64,000 nucleotides of DNA from Hymenobacter ruricola (GTDB lineage Bacteria > Bacteroidota > Bacteroidia > Cytophagales > Hymenobacteraceae): positions 372,001 to 436,000 of the forward strand of contig NZ_JADQDM010000003.1 in the NCBI RefSeq assembly GCF_015694525.1. Reading direction: 5' to 3'. The position numbers and the translations under genes were made by a program. Of this stretch, positions 46,567-54,473 are shown in pieces; within the stretch, counting starts at the first letter, position 1, and each line of letters starts with the position of its first letter. The notes beneath the pieces are model-generated. The model searched no databases. It saw only the letters and a list, made by a program, of their open reading frames with translations, and was not told where the DNA came from.

Positions 46567-47541
46567 CTAGTATTCGGGGCACTTTACCCGGTCGTATTCC
46601 TCGCACCGGTATTCGCGGTTGACGTAGAAAAAGTCCCGTTCCGACGTGAAGGCTTTCGCCAACGATTTGCCGTCCTTGCCATACACGAAGTCGGTGATCT
46701 GCCAGAAGTTGGGCGCCAACACGACCTTGCCGGTGTAGTCCACCACCCCGTGCGGGAAGCCTTTCTGTACTTGGAGATACTTGGCCGTCCAGGAATCGAA
46801 GTTGTACCCCGCCGAGAAAGGAATCACGACGCGGCCGGTTTTGTCCAACAGGGCCGAAGCGTAATCCGTGTACTGCGTACGCTGCGCCTCAGGCAATTTA
46901 ACGCAGGCGATGGCGAAGCCGTTGCCGATGTTTTTCGAATCGTGACCGTAGCAATTAAGCTTTGAGATTTCGCGGCCGTTAGCGTCGATAAAGCCCCAGA
47001 AGTTGCTATGCTCTACCCCATCGGGGCTGTCGTTTCGGAGGCAGACGCGGGCAATGCCGCCCTGCATGGGTTCGATGCCCTGATATTTGTAGGGCGTAAG
47101 TAGGGTTCCTTTCTTATTGATGAGCGCGCACTTGCGGCCTAAGATGGCGGTAGCCCGGCCTTCGCTGAATCCTCCAACGCCGTCAAAAGAGAAGGGTATT
47201 ACGACGGTGCCGGCTGTATTGACAAACCCAAACTTCTTGCCATCCATACTGGCCCCGGCCAAGCCTTCGGCGAAGTAGTCCAGGTCGCGGTACTTCAAGG
47301 GCAGAATTTCGCGGCCGGTCGAGTCAATTATGCCCCAGCGGCCGCCGATGCTCACAGTGGCGTAGCCGTTGAGGAATACGTTGGCCTCCTCAAACCGGGG
47401 CTTGATGACGACTTGGCCGGCGGGGTTTTTGTAGCCGATTTTTTCCCCGCCCATCGTCTGGATGAGGGCGGGTTCCAGTTTTTGGGCGCTTGCGTTGGCC
47501 GACAGGGCGAACGCAAGCGAGAGGAGTAGCAATGATTTCAT
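46567..47541 (-). CDS. WG-repeat secreted protein
   Basis: From the ATG at 47541 (MKSLLLLSLAFALSANASAQ, a signal peptide) this is 324 residues; the frame continues to 47691 without a better start. The whole mature protein is built of WG/beta-clasp repeats: GEKIGYKNPAGQVVIKPRFEEANVFLNGYATV, GRWGIIDSTGREILPLKYRDLDYFAEGLAG, KKFGFVNTAGTVVIPFSFDGVGGFSEGRAT, then more diverged units. These occur in exported Bacteroidota proteins of unknown role. It is divergent from the XRE gene at 47653; the two starts share a 111-base promoter region. Confidence 0.85.
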   Translation of the reverse strand: MKSLLLLSLAFALSANASAQKLEPALIQTMGGEKIGYKNPAGQVVIKPRFEEANVFLNGYATVSIGGRWGIIDSTGREILPLKYRDLDYFAEGLAGASMDGKKFGFVNTAGTVVIPFSFDGVGGFSEGRATAILGRKCALINKKGTLLTPYKYQGIEPMQGGIARVCLRNDSPDGVEHSNFWGFIDANGREISKLNCYGHDSKNIGNGFAIACVKLPEAQRTQYTDYASALLDKTGRVVIPFSAGYNFDSWTAKYLQVQKGFPHGVVDYTGKVVLAPNFWQITDFVYGKDGKSLAKAFTSERDFFYVNREYRCEEYDRVKCPEY

Positions 47542-47652
47542 TGGGGTTGGGAAAAATTGAGGTGAATTCTTGAACCCACAAAGAAAATCATTCGGATACT
47601 TCTGTACCAAATACGTTACAAACGGCAATTTTTCCTGGCTCAGCTTGCCGCC

Positions 47653-47883
47653 GTGAAAAACGAGGCTGGCATCCGGGCGTTTGGGGCCCACTTGCAGCGG
47701 CTCAGAGAAGCTCGCGGTTGGAGCCGGGAGGTGCTGGCGCAGTCGGCTGACGTGTCCCGTATGACTGTCTACCGCATCGAAAAGGCCCAGCTCGCCGCCT
47801 CGCTCGACGTGTTTCTGTCCTTAGCCCACGCGCTGGAAATTTCTCCCCGGGAATTAATGGACTTCACGCAGCCGCTTAAATAG
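47653..47883 (+). CDS. XRE-family helix-turn-helix regulator
   Basis: 76 residues from GTG at 47653. The whole chain is one XRE/HTH_3 domain: FGAHLQRLREARGWSREVLAQSADVSRMTVYRIEKAQLAASLDVFLSLAHALEISPRELM. It is the size of an antitoxin or phage-like repressor. The short decayed frame downstream (48020-48165) could be the remnant of a former partner. It lies between the divergent WG-repeat gene and the TerB operon and may control either. Confidence 0.8.
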   Translation: MKNEAGIRAFGAHLQRLREARGWSREVLAQSADVSRMTVYRIEKAQLAASLDVFLSLAHALEISPRELMDFTQPLK

Positions 47884-48458
47884 CATGGTCTAACAGACGG
47901 CTGCTTTCAACCGGATTAAGTATTCTCCAACAGTACCCATCGCTGATTACGCGAGCTAGATTCACCAGTCGGGCCCAGTTGATGAAAAATTCCGGGGCAA
48001 GCGACATGACGGCCGCGGCCTAATACCCCGAAGTCTACTTGAAAGCCCAAAACGTGGGGCAGCGGCTTCAGGCAGCAGCGAACCTAGTCACGCTGCAACA
48101 GACCGCCTAGTTTCTCAAGATACAGATTTGACTCATGCAGGAAATTGCCCAAGTGCAGAAGTAACCACCTCTCACTAAATGCGTTCAGACTTCCTGACTG
48201 GCTGCCGAATAGCATTGCGCTGTTCGGCAGCCTTTTGTCTTTATAACGGGCTATGTTCATCCGGGTTCGGCCCTTATAGCGCGACCTTAACTGCCGCCAG
48301 CAGCTTGTGGGCCAATAGTGAAGAGCGACATGGAAAGCGATTCTCGAAATAACCGCCGGGAAATGGCGGGAATAATTTTGCCAATCATCAGCTATTTATG
48401 CTAATGAATACTGCTGTCAGGCGTAGCTTGGGACTCCTTTTGCACTACCCTTCCGCTG
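47884..48458. other. Gap with decayed frame and terminator
   Basis: From about 48020 to 48165 a plus-strand frame reads YPEVYLKAQNVGQRLQAAA and NLVTLQQTA, broken by stops, and ends in QEIAQVQK. It looks like the remains of a small gene, possibly the former partner of the XRE gene. After it the terminator at 48200-48242 follows. The last 200 bases are AT-richer, fitting the promoter of the TerB operon. Confidence 0.4.
48200..48242 (+). terminator. Rho-independent terminator
   Basis: GGCTGCCGAA (48200-48209) pairs with TTCGGCAGCC (48223-48232), a perfect 10-bp stem around a 13-base loop, then TTTTGTCTTT. It closes the XRE transcript. Confidence 0.85.
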
Positions 48459-50273
48459 ATGTCTTCCGATGCGCTTGTCGTTGCCTTTTTCGGCACCATA
48501 ATTATTTGTCTTGTGCGAGCCCACCAGCGCGGGCGCTCGATGCTGGGGTGGGGGCTTTTTGCCCTCTTTCTGTGGCCGGTGGCCCTTCTCACGACGTGGT
48601 TTGTCGGCCCGAAAAAGCGCGCAGGAGGTATTGCGCCCGCTCCCGCGCCGCCGGCTACCGCCGTCCGACCAGCCGTAACCGCTACTAAAACGCCGACCGC
48701 TCCTTCTAGACCTTCCCCTCCAGCGGCTATGTCCACTTCTGCACGGGCTGCCCACACGTCCGATTCAACCATTATTGACGTTACGGGCCAGGAAGTGCCC
48801 TTGCGCTTTCAGGTGTCGGTTTCCGTGACGAAGCCGGTGCGCTCAACCACGCCCGCGACCAGCTACATACCACCCGACTACGGCTACGACATGCCGAAGC
48901 TGGGCAAGCAGTACCGCAAAAAACTGGGGTTGACCACGCAGCAGGTGGAGTGGCTGGATAAGTTCTGGCCGCCGCATAACGTCTTCATTGCCCTGAAGGG
49001 CTGCTGCGTTGCGACCATTCAACTCTATCTCCAAGCGATGCCAGCCCTGGAAGCAGAGTTGAAGCGCAACGGGGCATCGCTCGCGCAACTTGTGGCGCAG
49101 AGCCAGCAAGAAAGCAGCCAGCTGCGCCGAGCGGCACCTAACCCCTACGGCTGGAGCGAGTACGACGACCGGTGCCTGCGCGAACAAACCGAAGCCACGA
49201 TTTACTCTATGATTTTCCGGCGCTGCGAAAACGTGGTGCGCGAGGTCTACGGGAACAAGCGCAAACTCGCGGCCGAGTTCTCGGGCCTCGACGAAACCGT
49301 GGCGTTGACGTTAGAACAGCAGGTTGGTGCGCCCTTGGCGGCCATCCTGTCCGGCCTGGTCGCAACCATTGCCGCACCCGATGAGGCCACTGACCGAGAG
49401 TTGAACTTGCAGAACATCGCCCGGTGGAAGCAGCAACTCGACCACTTGGCGGTACAGCTCACTGCGACTACCACGCGGGAATTTGTGGAGGGAGTGAACC
49501 GGCTGGGGGAGCGGAACGCCCGCAACCCGGCCATCGAGCACATCTTCTTCGAGGCTTCCAAATTCATGGCTAAGTACGACCGGGAAGAAGCTTTACGCTT
49601 CTACCTCCAGTACGTGTACCACGACCTGCGCTCGGTCACCGTCAACAACAAGGCCCTGGCCAAGACCATCCAGAAAAGCCTGTTCCCGCAGCCCGAGCAC
49701 CTGCAGCGCTTTGAAGCATTGGTGAGCCAACTGGTCAGCGACAAAGACCTGCCGCAGGCCCTGAGCCAAGTGCCGACGGTGTATGCCCGTCAGCGACGAA
49801 AAATTGAGCTCGACCTGGGGGCTATTCAGGCTGTGCAGCACCAGCACGCCGGTACCGTGGAGTTGCTCAACGAATACTTGCAAGACGAACCGGAGCTACC
49901 CGAAATGCCGGTTCCGTCTGCCTCCCAAACCCAAACGCTTGCGGCCAGCGAGCCGGAAGAAGAAATTCAACTGGCAGTGGCGACAGCGGCGCCCGCCGTC
50001 TCCGTGTTCACTTCGACCAGCAGCGCGTTGGCGGCCTGGGGCCTGACTGCCACGCAGGAAGCACTCCTGGCCCGCTTTGCAGAGCAGGCATTAACGCTAC
50101 CGCAGGCGGAAGTGGAAGCCTTCGCCCGGCAGCATGGGGCCTTGCGTAACCAGCTAATCGACAGCATTAACGAGCAATGCTACGAGCGCCTGGATGACGT
50201 GCTGATTGAAGAAGACGGCGACACTTACACCATTTACGAATCCTACTACCAGCAACTGGCTACCCCATGTTAG
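48459..50273 (+). CDS. Membrane-anchored TerB-N/TerB-C domain protein
   Basis: 604 residues. Two N-terminal membrane helices (ALVVAFFGTIIICLVRAH and LGWGLFALFLWPVALLTTWFVG) are followed by a Pro/Ala-rich linker. The central part (PPDYGYDMPKLGKQYRKKLGLTTQQVEWLDKFWPPHNVF ... YGWSEYDDRCLREQTEATIYSMIFRRCENVVRE) fits TerB-N, and the end (EALLARFAEQALTLPQAEVEAFARQHGALRNQLIDSINEQCYERLDDVLIEEDGDTYTIYESYYQQL) fits TerB-C. Such proteins occur in Ter-linked nucleic-acid-processing gene sets. The start of the next gene overlaps its stop by 7 bases, so the three genes form a coupled operon. Confidence 0.75.
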   Translation: MSSDALVVAFFGTIIICLVRAHQRGRSMLGWGLFALFLWPVALLTTWFVGPKKRAGGIAPAPAPPATAVRPAVTATKTPTAPSRPSPPAAMSTSARAAHTSDSTIIDVTGQEVPLRFQVSVSVTKPVRSTTPATSYIPPDYGYDMPKLGKQYRKKLGLTTQQVEWLDKFWPPHNVFIALKGCCVATIQLYLQAMPALEAELKRNGASLAQLVAQSQQESSQLRRAAPNPYGWSEYDDRCLREQTEATIYSMIFRRCENVVREVYGNKRKLAAEFSGLDETVALTLEQQVGAPLAAILSGLVATIAAPDEATDRELNLQNIARWKQQLDHLAVQLTATTTREFVEGVNRLGERNARNPAIEHIFFEASKFMAKYDREEALRFYLQYVYHDLRSVTVNNKALAKTIQKSLFPQPEHLQRFEALVSQLVSDKDLPQALSQVPTVYARQRRKIELDLGAIQAVQHQHAGTVELLNEYLQDEPELPEMPVPSASQTQTLAASEPEEEIQLAVATAAPAVSVFTSTSSALAAWGLTATQEALLARFAEQALTLPQAEVEAFARQHGALRNQLIDSINEQCYERLDDVLIEEDGDTYTIYESYYQQLATPC

Positions 50274-51592
50274 AGAACATCAAGCCCAAAGAAGCCACGG
50301 CCATCGTCAATTCCCTGCTCGGCGGGGTCGTGCCCAAGGTGGGCGTGCAGCACATCACGGTGGGCCGTTCGCCCGAGATTGAAGCTTTCGTCAAGGCCCT
50401 CGACGACGTGAAGAACGGCCACAGCATGGTCAAGTTCTGGATTGGCGACTTCGGCTCGGGCAAGTCCTTCATGCTGCACCTGCTCAACACCGTGGCCCTG
50501 AAGCAGAAGTTCGTGGTGGCCAACGCCGACTTTACCCCCGACAATCGCCTCTACGCCAACGACGGCAAGGGCGTGGCCCTGTATTCGTCCATTATGGACA
50601 ACATCGCCATCCAGACCAAGCCCGAGGGCGGGGCCTTGGCCACGCTGCTGGAGAAATGGATTGAGCAGGTCATCACCAAGACGGCCCAGGAGCAGGGCAT
50701 TGCGTTGGGTGACATCCGCGAGCCGCAGCACCTGCCCCGGATTCAGGCCAGCATCATGCAGACCATTCAGGAGTTGACCGACGTGGGCGGTTTCGACTTT
50801 GGCATGGTGGTGCTCAAGTACTACGAGGGCTACGTGACGGACAACGACTTGCTGCGGCGCAACGCCCTGAAGTGGCTGAAAGGGGAGTACCGCACCAAGA
50901 CCGAGGCCCGCCAGGACCTGGGCGTGCGGGAAATCATCAACGACCTGAACTACTACGACATGCTCAAGAACTTCTGCCGGTTGTTCGTGAGCATGGGCTA
51001 CAGCGGGTTCATGATTAACCTCGACGAGGCCATCAACCTTTACAAAATCTCCACCGCCGTGATGCGGGAGAAGAACTACGAGAAGATACTAACCATTTAC
51101 AACGACTGTTTCCAGGGCAAGGTCAGCAACTTCTTCCTCAACTTCGCCGGTACCCGCGAGGTGCTCGAAAACGAGCGCCGGGGCCTGTTCAGCTACCAAG
51201 CGCTGAAGTCCCGCCTTGAAACCAACAAGTTCGAAACGGCCGGCCGGCGCGACTTCGCCCAACCGGTCATCCGCCTGCTGCCGCTGACCCACAACGAAGT
51301 GTTCGTGCTGCTGCAGAAGCTGAAGGAAATCTTCGACTTCAACTACAAGACCCTGCTCGACGTGACTGCAGCCGACATCCAGGCTTTCATGGAGGAGATG
51401 TTCAACAAGCCTGGCGCGAGCGAATTTCTCACGCCTCGCGAAGTCATCCGCGACTTTCTCAATATCTTGAGCCTGCTTCGCCAGAACCCGAGCCTGGACA
51501 AGCAAAAGCTCTTCGGCGACATCGAAATCCGCGACGAGCGCCCCAACGAGTCGGCGGTCGATAGCTTGGTGGACAGCATCGAAGTGCTCTAA
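50267..51592 (+). CDS. DUF2791 P-loop ATPase (BrxD-like)
   Basis: 441 residues. Walker A GDFGSGKS has Lys66, and the family start NIKPKEATAIVNSLLGGVVPKVGVQHITVGR is typical of DUF2791. A Walker B-like stretch is SGFMINLDEAINLYKI, and the sensor region is FFLNFAGTREVLENERRGL. BrxD of type 2 BREX systems belongs to this family, where it is paired with an Lhr-like helicase (BrxHI). Here the same two genes follow a TerB protein and lack the other BREX genes. It overlaps both neighbours (7 bases and 1 base). Confidence 0.85.
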   Translation: MLENIKPKEATAIVNSLLGGVVPKVGVQHITVGRSPEIEAFVKALDDVKNGHSMVKFWIGDFGSGKSFMLHLLNTVALKQKFVVANADFTPDNRLYANDGKGVALYSSIMDNIAIQTKPEGGALATLLEKWIEQVITKTAQEQGIALGDIREPQHLPRIQASIMQTIQELTDVGGFDFGMVVLKYYEGYVTDNDLLRRNALKWLKGEYRTKTEARQDLGVREIINDLNYYDMLKNFCRLFVSMGYSGFMINLDEAINLYKISTAVMREKNYEKILTIYNDCFQGKVSNFFLNFAGTREVLENERRGLFSYQALKSRLETNKFETAGRRDFAQPVIRLLPLTHNEVFVLLQKLKEIFDFNYKTLLDVTAADIQAFMEEMFNKPGASEFLTPREVIRDFLNILSLLRQNPSLDKQKLFGDIEIRDERPNESAVDSLVDSIEVL

Positions 51593-53727
51593 TGTCCTTC
51601 GACCTGCTCGCCGAGCCCATCCGCCGGTACGTGCGTGACCAGCGCTGGGACGCGCTACGCCCCATCCAAGCGGCAGCCATTCAGCACATCCTGGCCTCGG
51701 ATGATCACTTCATCCTGGCCTCGCGCACCGCGTCCGGTAAAACCGAGGCGGCCTTCCTGCCCATTCTCTCAAAGGTCGACTTCCGGCAGCCTGGCGTGCG
51801 GGTACTCTACGTCTCCCCACTCATCGCCCTCATCAACGACCAATTCCAGCGGATCGAGCAGCTCTGCCAGTACTTGGACGTGCAGGTGACCAAGTGGCAC
51901 GGGGAGGCCAGTCGCGCCGAAAAGAAAAAGTTGGTGCAGGTGCCCCAGGGCATCGTGCTCATCACGCCCGAGTCGCTGGAGGCCATGTTCACGAATGCTC
52001 CTTACAGCATAAAGGCCCTGTTCGATAACCTGCAGTACGTCGTCATCGACGAAATCCACTCCTTCCTGGGCACCGACCGCGGCATCCACCTGAAGTCCTT
52101 GCTCTCGCGCCTGGCCGACGTGAACCCGCCCGGTTTTAGCGTGGTGGGGCTCTCGGCCACCATCGGCGACTACGCCGAGGCCAAGCGCTTCACCGGCGAC
52201 GAGGCCCGCACCAAGGTGCTGCTCGACCGCACGGGCAAGGAAATGCACACCGCGTTTCACTACTTCTCGGACGAAGACGAAACGGGCTTGCCACTGGCCC
52301 TGCTCAAGGACCTGTACAAGCAAACGAGCACGAGCAAGGTCCTCGTCTTCCCTAACAGCCGGGGGCGGGCCGAGGAAATCGCCGTCAAGCTCCGCAAAAT
52401 CTCCGACCGGGTCGGGGGGCACGCCTACTACTTCTCCCACCATTCCTCGGTCGACAAGGAAGTGCGCGAGTACGTGGAAGCGTTTGCCAAGGGCACGGAC
52501 CGGCACCCGTTCTGCATCGCTTGCACTTCCACCCTGGAGCTGGGCATCGACATCGGCTCGGTGGACAAGGTGGTGCAGGTCGACGCCGCCCATTCCATCG
52601 CCTCGCTCATCCAGCGGGTGGGGCGCAGCGGCCGGCGCGGAGGTGAGGCTAGCCAACTGCTACTCTACGCCACCTCGCCCTGGAGCCTGCTGCAGTCGCT
52701 GGCATGCTGGCTCTTGTACCAGGAAGGGTTCATCGAGCCCGTACGCACCGCCCGCCGTCCCTACGACCTCGTGCTGCACCAGGCCTTGTCCATCACCAAA
52801 GAGCTTTCCGGGTGCACCTCCGAACAGCTGGTGGAACGCCTGCACCGCAACACGGCCTTCGCGGCGGTCGAGCCCGCCGAAATCCGCGCCATCCTGGCCG
52901 AGCTGGTCCGGGTCGATTGGCTGGAGGAAGTGCAGCGGGAATTGATTATCGGGGTGGAGGGCGAGTATGTGGTAAACTCCCACAATTTCTACAGCGTGTT
53001 CAAAACCGAGCCGGCCTTCAAGGTCGCGCATGCTGGCAAGACCATCGGCGAAATTCCGCTGACACCACAGGTGCGCGAGGACGAGAATCTGTTGCTCGCC
53101 GCCCGCATTTGGAAAATCAAGTACGTAGACTTAGCTGCGAAAAAAATAGAGGTAATACCCGCCCAGGACGGCAAGCCGCCGTTGTTCTTCGGGGGTGGGG
53201 GAGTGGTCGACCCGGCCATTCGGGCGAAGATGCTGCAGCTGCTCTTTGAGGACAGCCATTTCCCCGAATTGGATGCGGCTAGTGAAGAGGCGCTTCGGGA
53301 GCTGCGCAGGGAATTCGCAATCTATCCCCTAACGGAGGTGGGGCGTCAACGTCCCGTGCTTCAAAAAGAGCAGAAATTGGTGCTGTACACCTTTACTGGT
53401 ACCAGGGTCAGCCGGAGCTTGGAATTTTTGTTGGGTGCCCTAGAAGTGCCGTTTGAGCACAATGAAGGGCAAAGCAGCTTCACCCTTTCTACTTCTCCTG
53501 ATTTGCTGCCCGCTTTGTTTGAGCAATTACGCCTCTACCTGGATGATGTGGAGCTACTGCTCACCCAGGCGTTGGACACGGACGATAGCCTGCTCGACTT
53601 CACCAAATGGGGTAGGCACCTGCCGAGGCCCTTTCAATGCGCCATTTTGCAGGAGCGCTATTACGACTTTGACGGAGCGAAGCAATTCTTAGAAACGATG
53701 CAAGTGGTCCTCGCCTGTGCCGAATAA
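51592..53727 (+). CDS. Lhr/BrxHI-like superfamily 2 helicase
   Basis: 711 residues. The motif set of an SF2 DNA helicase is clear: motif I ASRTASGKTEA (Lys50), motif Ib TPESLEAMF, motif II DEIH (153-156), motif III GLSATIG, and motif VI QRVGRSGRRGG (341-351). The C-terminal part (from about residue 440) is Lhr-like without a recognised nuclease. It starts on the last base of the DUF2791 stop (TAATG). Together with the ATPase it is the BrxD-BrxHI-type pair. A role in DNA processing in defence is an inference from the family. Confidence 0.88.
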   Translation: MSFDLLAEPIRRYVRDQRWDALRPIQAAAIQHILASDDHFILASRTASGKTEAAFLPILSKVDFRQPGVRVLYVSPLIALINDQFQRIEQLCQYLDVQVTKWHGEASRAEKKKLVQVPQGIVLITPESLEAMFTNAPYSIKALFDNLQYVVIDEIHSFLGTDRGIHLKSLLSRLADVNPPGFSVVGLSATIGDYAEAKRFTGDEARTKVLLDRTGKEMHTAFHYFSDEDETGLPLALLKDLYKQTSTSKVLVFPNSRGRAEEIAVKLRKISDRVGGHAYYFSHHSSVDKEVREYVEAFAKGTDRHPFCIACTSTLELGIDIGSVDKVVQVDAAHSIASLIQRVGRSGRRGGEASQLLLYATSPWSLLQSLACWLLYQEGFIEPVRTARRPYDLVLHQALSITKELSGCTSEQLVERLHRNTAFAAVEPAEIRAILAELVRVDWLEEVQRELIIGVEGEYVVNSHNFYSVFKTEPAFKVAHAGKTIGEIPLTPQVREDENLLLAARIWKIKYVDLAAKKIEVIPAQDGKPPLFFGGGGVVDPAIRAKMLQLLFEDSHFPELDAASEEALRELRREFAIYPLTEVGRQRPVLQKEQKLVLYTFTGTRVSRSLEFLLGALEVPFEHNEGQSSFTLSTSPDLLPALFEQLRLYLDDVELLLTQALDTDDSLLDFTKWGRHLPRPFQCAILQERYYDFDGAKQFLETMQVVLACAE

Positions 53728-53772
53728 CTATTTAGCAAGAATTAGGCATTCGAAAAACTTTGTTGAATAGTA

Positions 53773-53804
53773 CCCCGACAACATATGTTTCCGGGGCCTT
53801 TTTA
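53773..53804 (+). terminator. Terminator of the TerB operon
   Basis: CCCCG (53773-53777) and CGGGG (53792-53796) flank an AACAT/ATGTT core, then CCTTTTT. The stem is imperfect in the middle but GC-tight at the base. It lies 45 bases after the helicase stop. Confidence 0.7.
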
Positions 53805-53913
53805 TGGATAGCTGAGCCGTTCATAAAACGGTTGTTTTTGCTTGCCTTGTGAAAGGACGGCTGTGTAGTTGGTATTCTTGTTTTAAAGCTGATAGATGAC
53901 AACATGCTCATTA

Positions 53914-54168
53914 TTACAGCTGCATCTCATCTGCCCCATCGGCTCCCGAGTGGAAGGTGGCCTCCATATTGGCCATTAAGCGCAACGAGTCATTGACCGT
54001 CTCCACGTTCAGACGTCGGTTGGGTAAATGCCTTAACTTTTGAAGATGAGGATAAACTAGTGCAAGCGCGTATTCTGTCTTTCGCTCTATGTGGCCATAA
54101 GCATGCTCTAGCATATAGCCCACGTGGCGTTCCATTTCCTGGCGGTTCTTAGGGGTTAGCAAGCTCAT
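53914..54168 (-). CDS. Small paralogous protein 2 of the AVAST-like operon
   Basis: 84 residues. Its second half LRHLPNRRLNVETVNDSLRLMANMEA closely parallels IRLVPNRRINLNTVGSSTRALSLAM in the upstream gene at 54165: the shared motif is LxPNRRxNxxTVxxSxRxLxxM. The ATG overlaps the stop of that gene (ATGA). It is therefore the fourth and last gene of the coupled operon. Its role may be to regulate or bind the STAND protein. Confidence 0.65.
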   Translation of the reverse strand: MSLLTPKNRQEMERHVGYMLEHAYGHIERKTEYALALVYPHLQKLRHLPNRRLNVETVNDSLRLMANMEATFHSGADGADEMQL

Positions 54169-54473
54169 AAAGTGGACGGTTCAGTCGAATCCTCTTCACC
54201 GCGCTCCGCGAAGGCCATCATCGCTAGAGACAGGGCGCGCGTACTACTGCCAACAGTGTTTAAGTTAATACGTCGGTTTGGCACCAATCTAATGGCTCGA
54301 ATACTGTTCAGCATGGAATGTTGACTGAATTTTAGACGCCCCTGCTGCAATTGCTCTGCTATTAGGTGAAGCTCTCGCTCAAAATTTGCGCGAGTGATAC
54401 GGCCCTGCGGGAGTTTAGACTGCATAAACGCGGTTAGAAGTGATAAGCTATGATTTCCTGCAACTCGCTCCAT
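54165..54473 (-). CDS. Small paralogous protein 1 of the AVAST-like operon
   Basis: 102 residues, overlapping the STAND gene by 40 bases at its start. N-terminal helices (ITRANFERELHLIAEQLQQGRL) then IRLVPNRRINLNTVGSSTRALSLAMMAF, the same motif as in the next gene. AVAST type 1-like loci have a small third component; here there are two related ones in tandem. The function is unknown. Confidence 0.65.
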   Translation of the reverse strand: MERVAGNHSLSLLTAFMQSKLPQGRITRANFERELHLIAEQLQQGRLKFSQHSMLNSIRAIRLVPNRRINLNTVGSSTRALSLAMMAFAERGEEDSTEPSTL

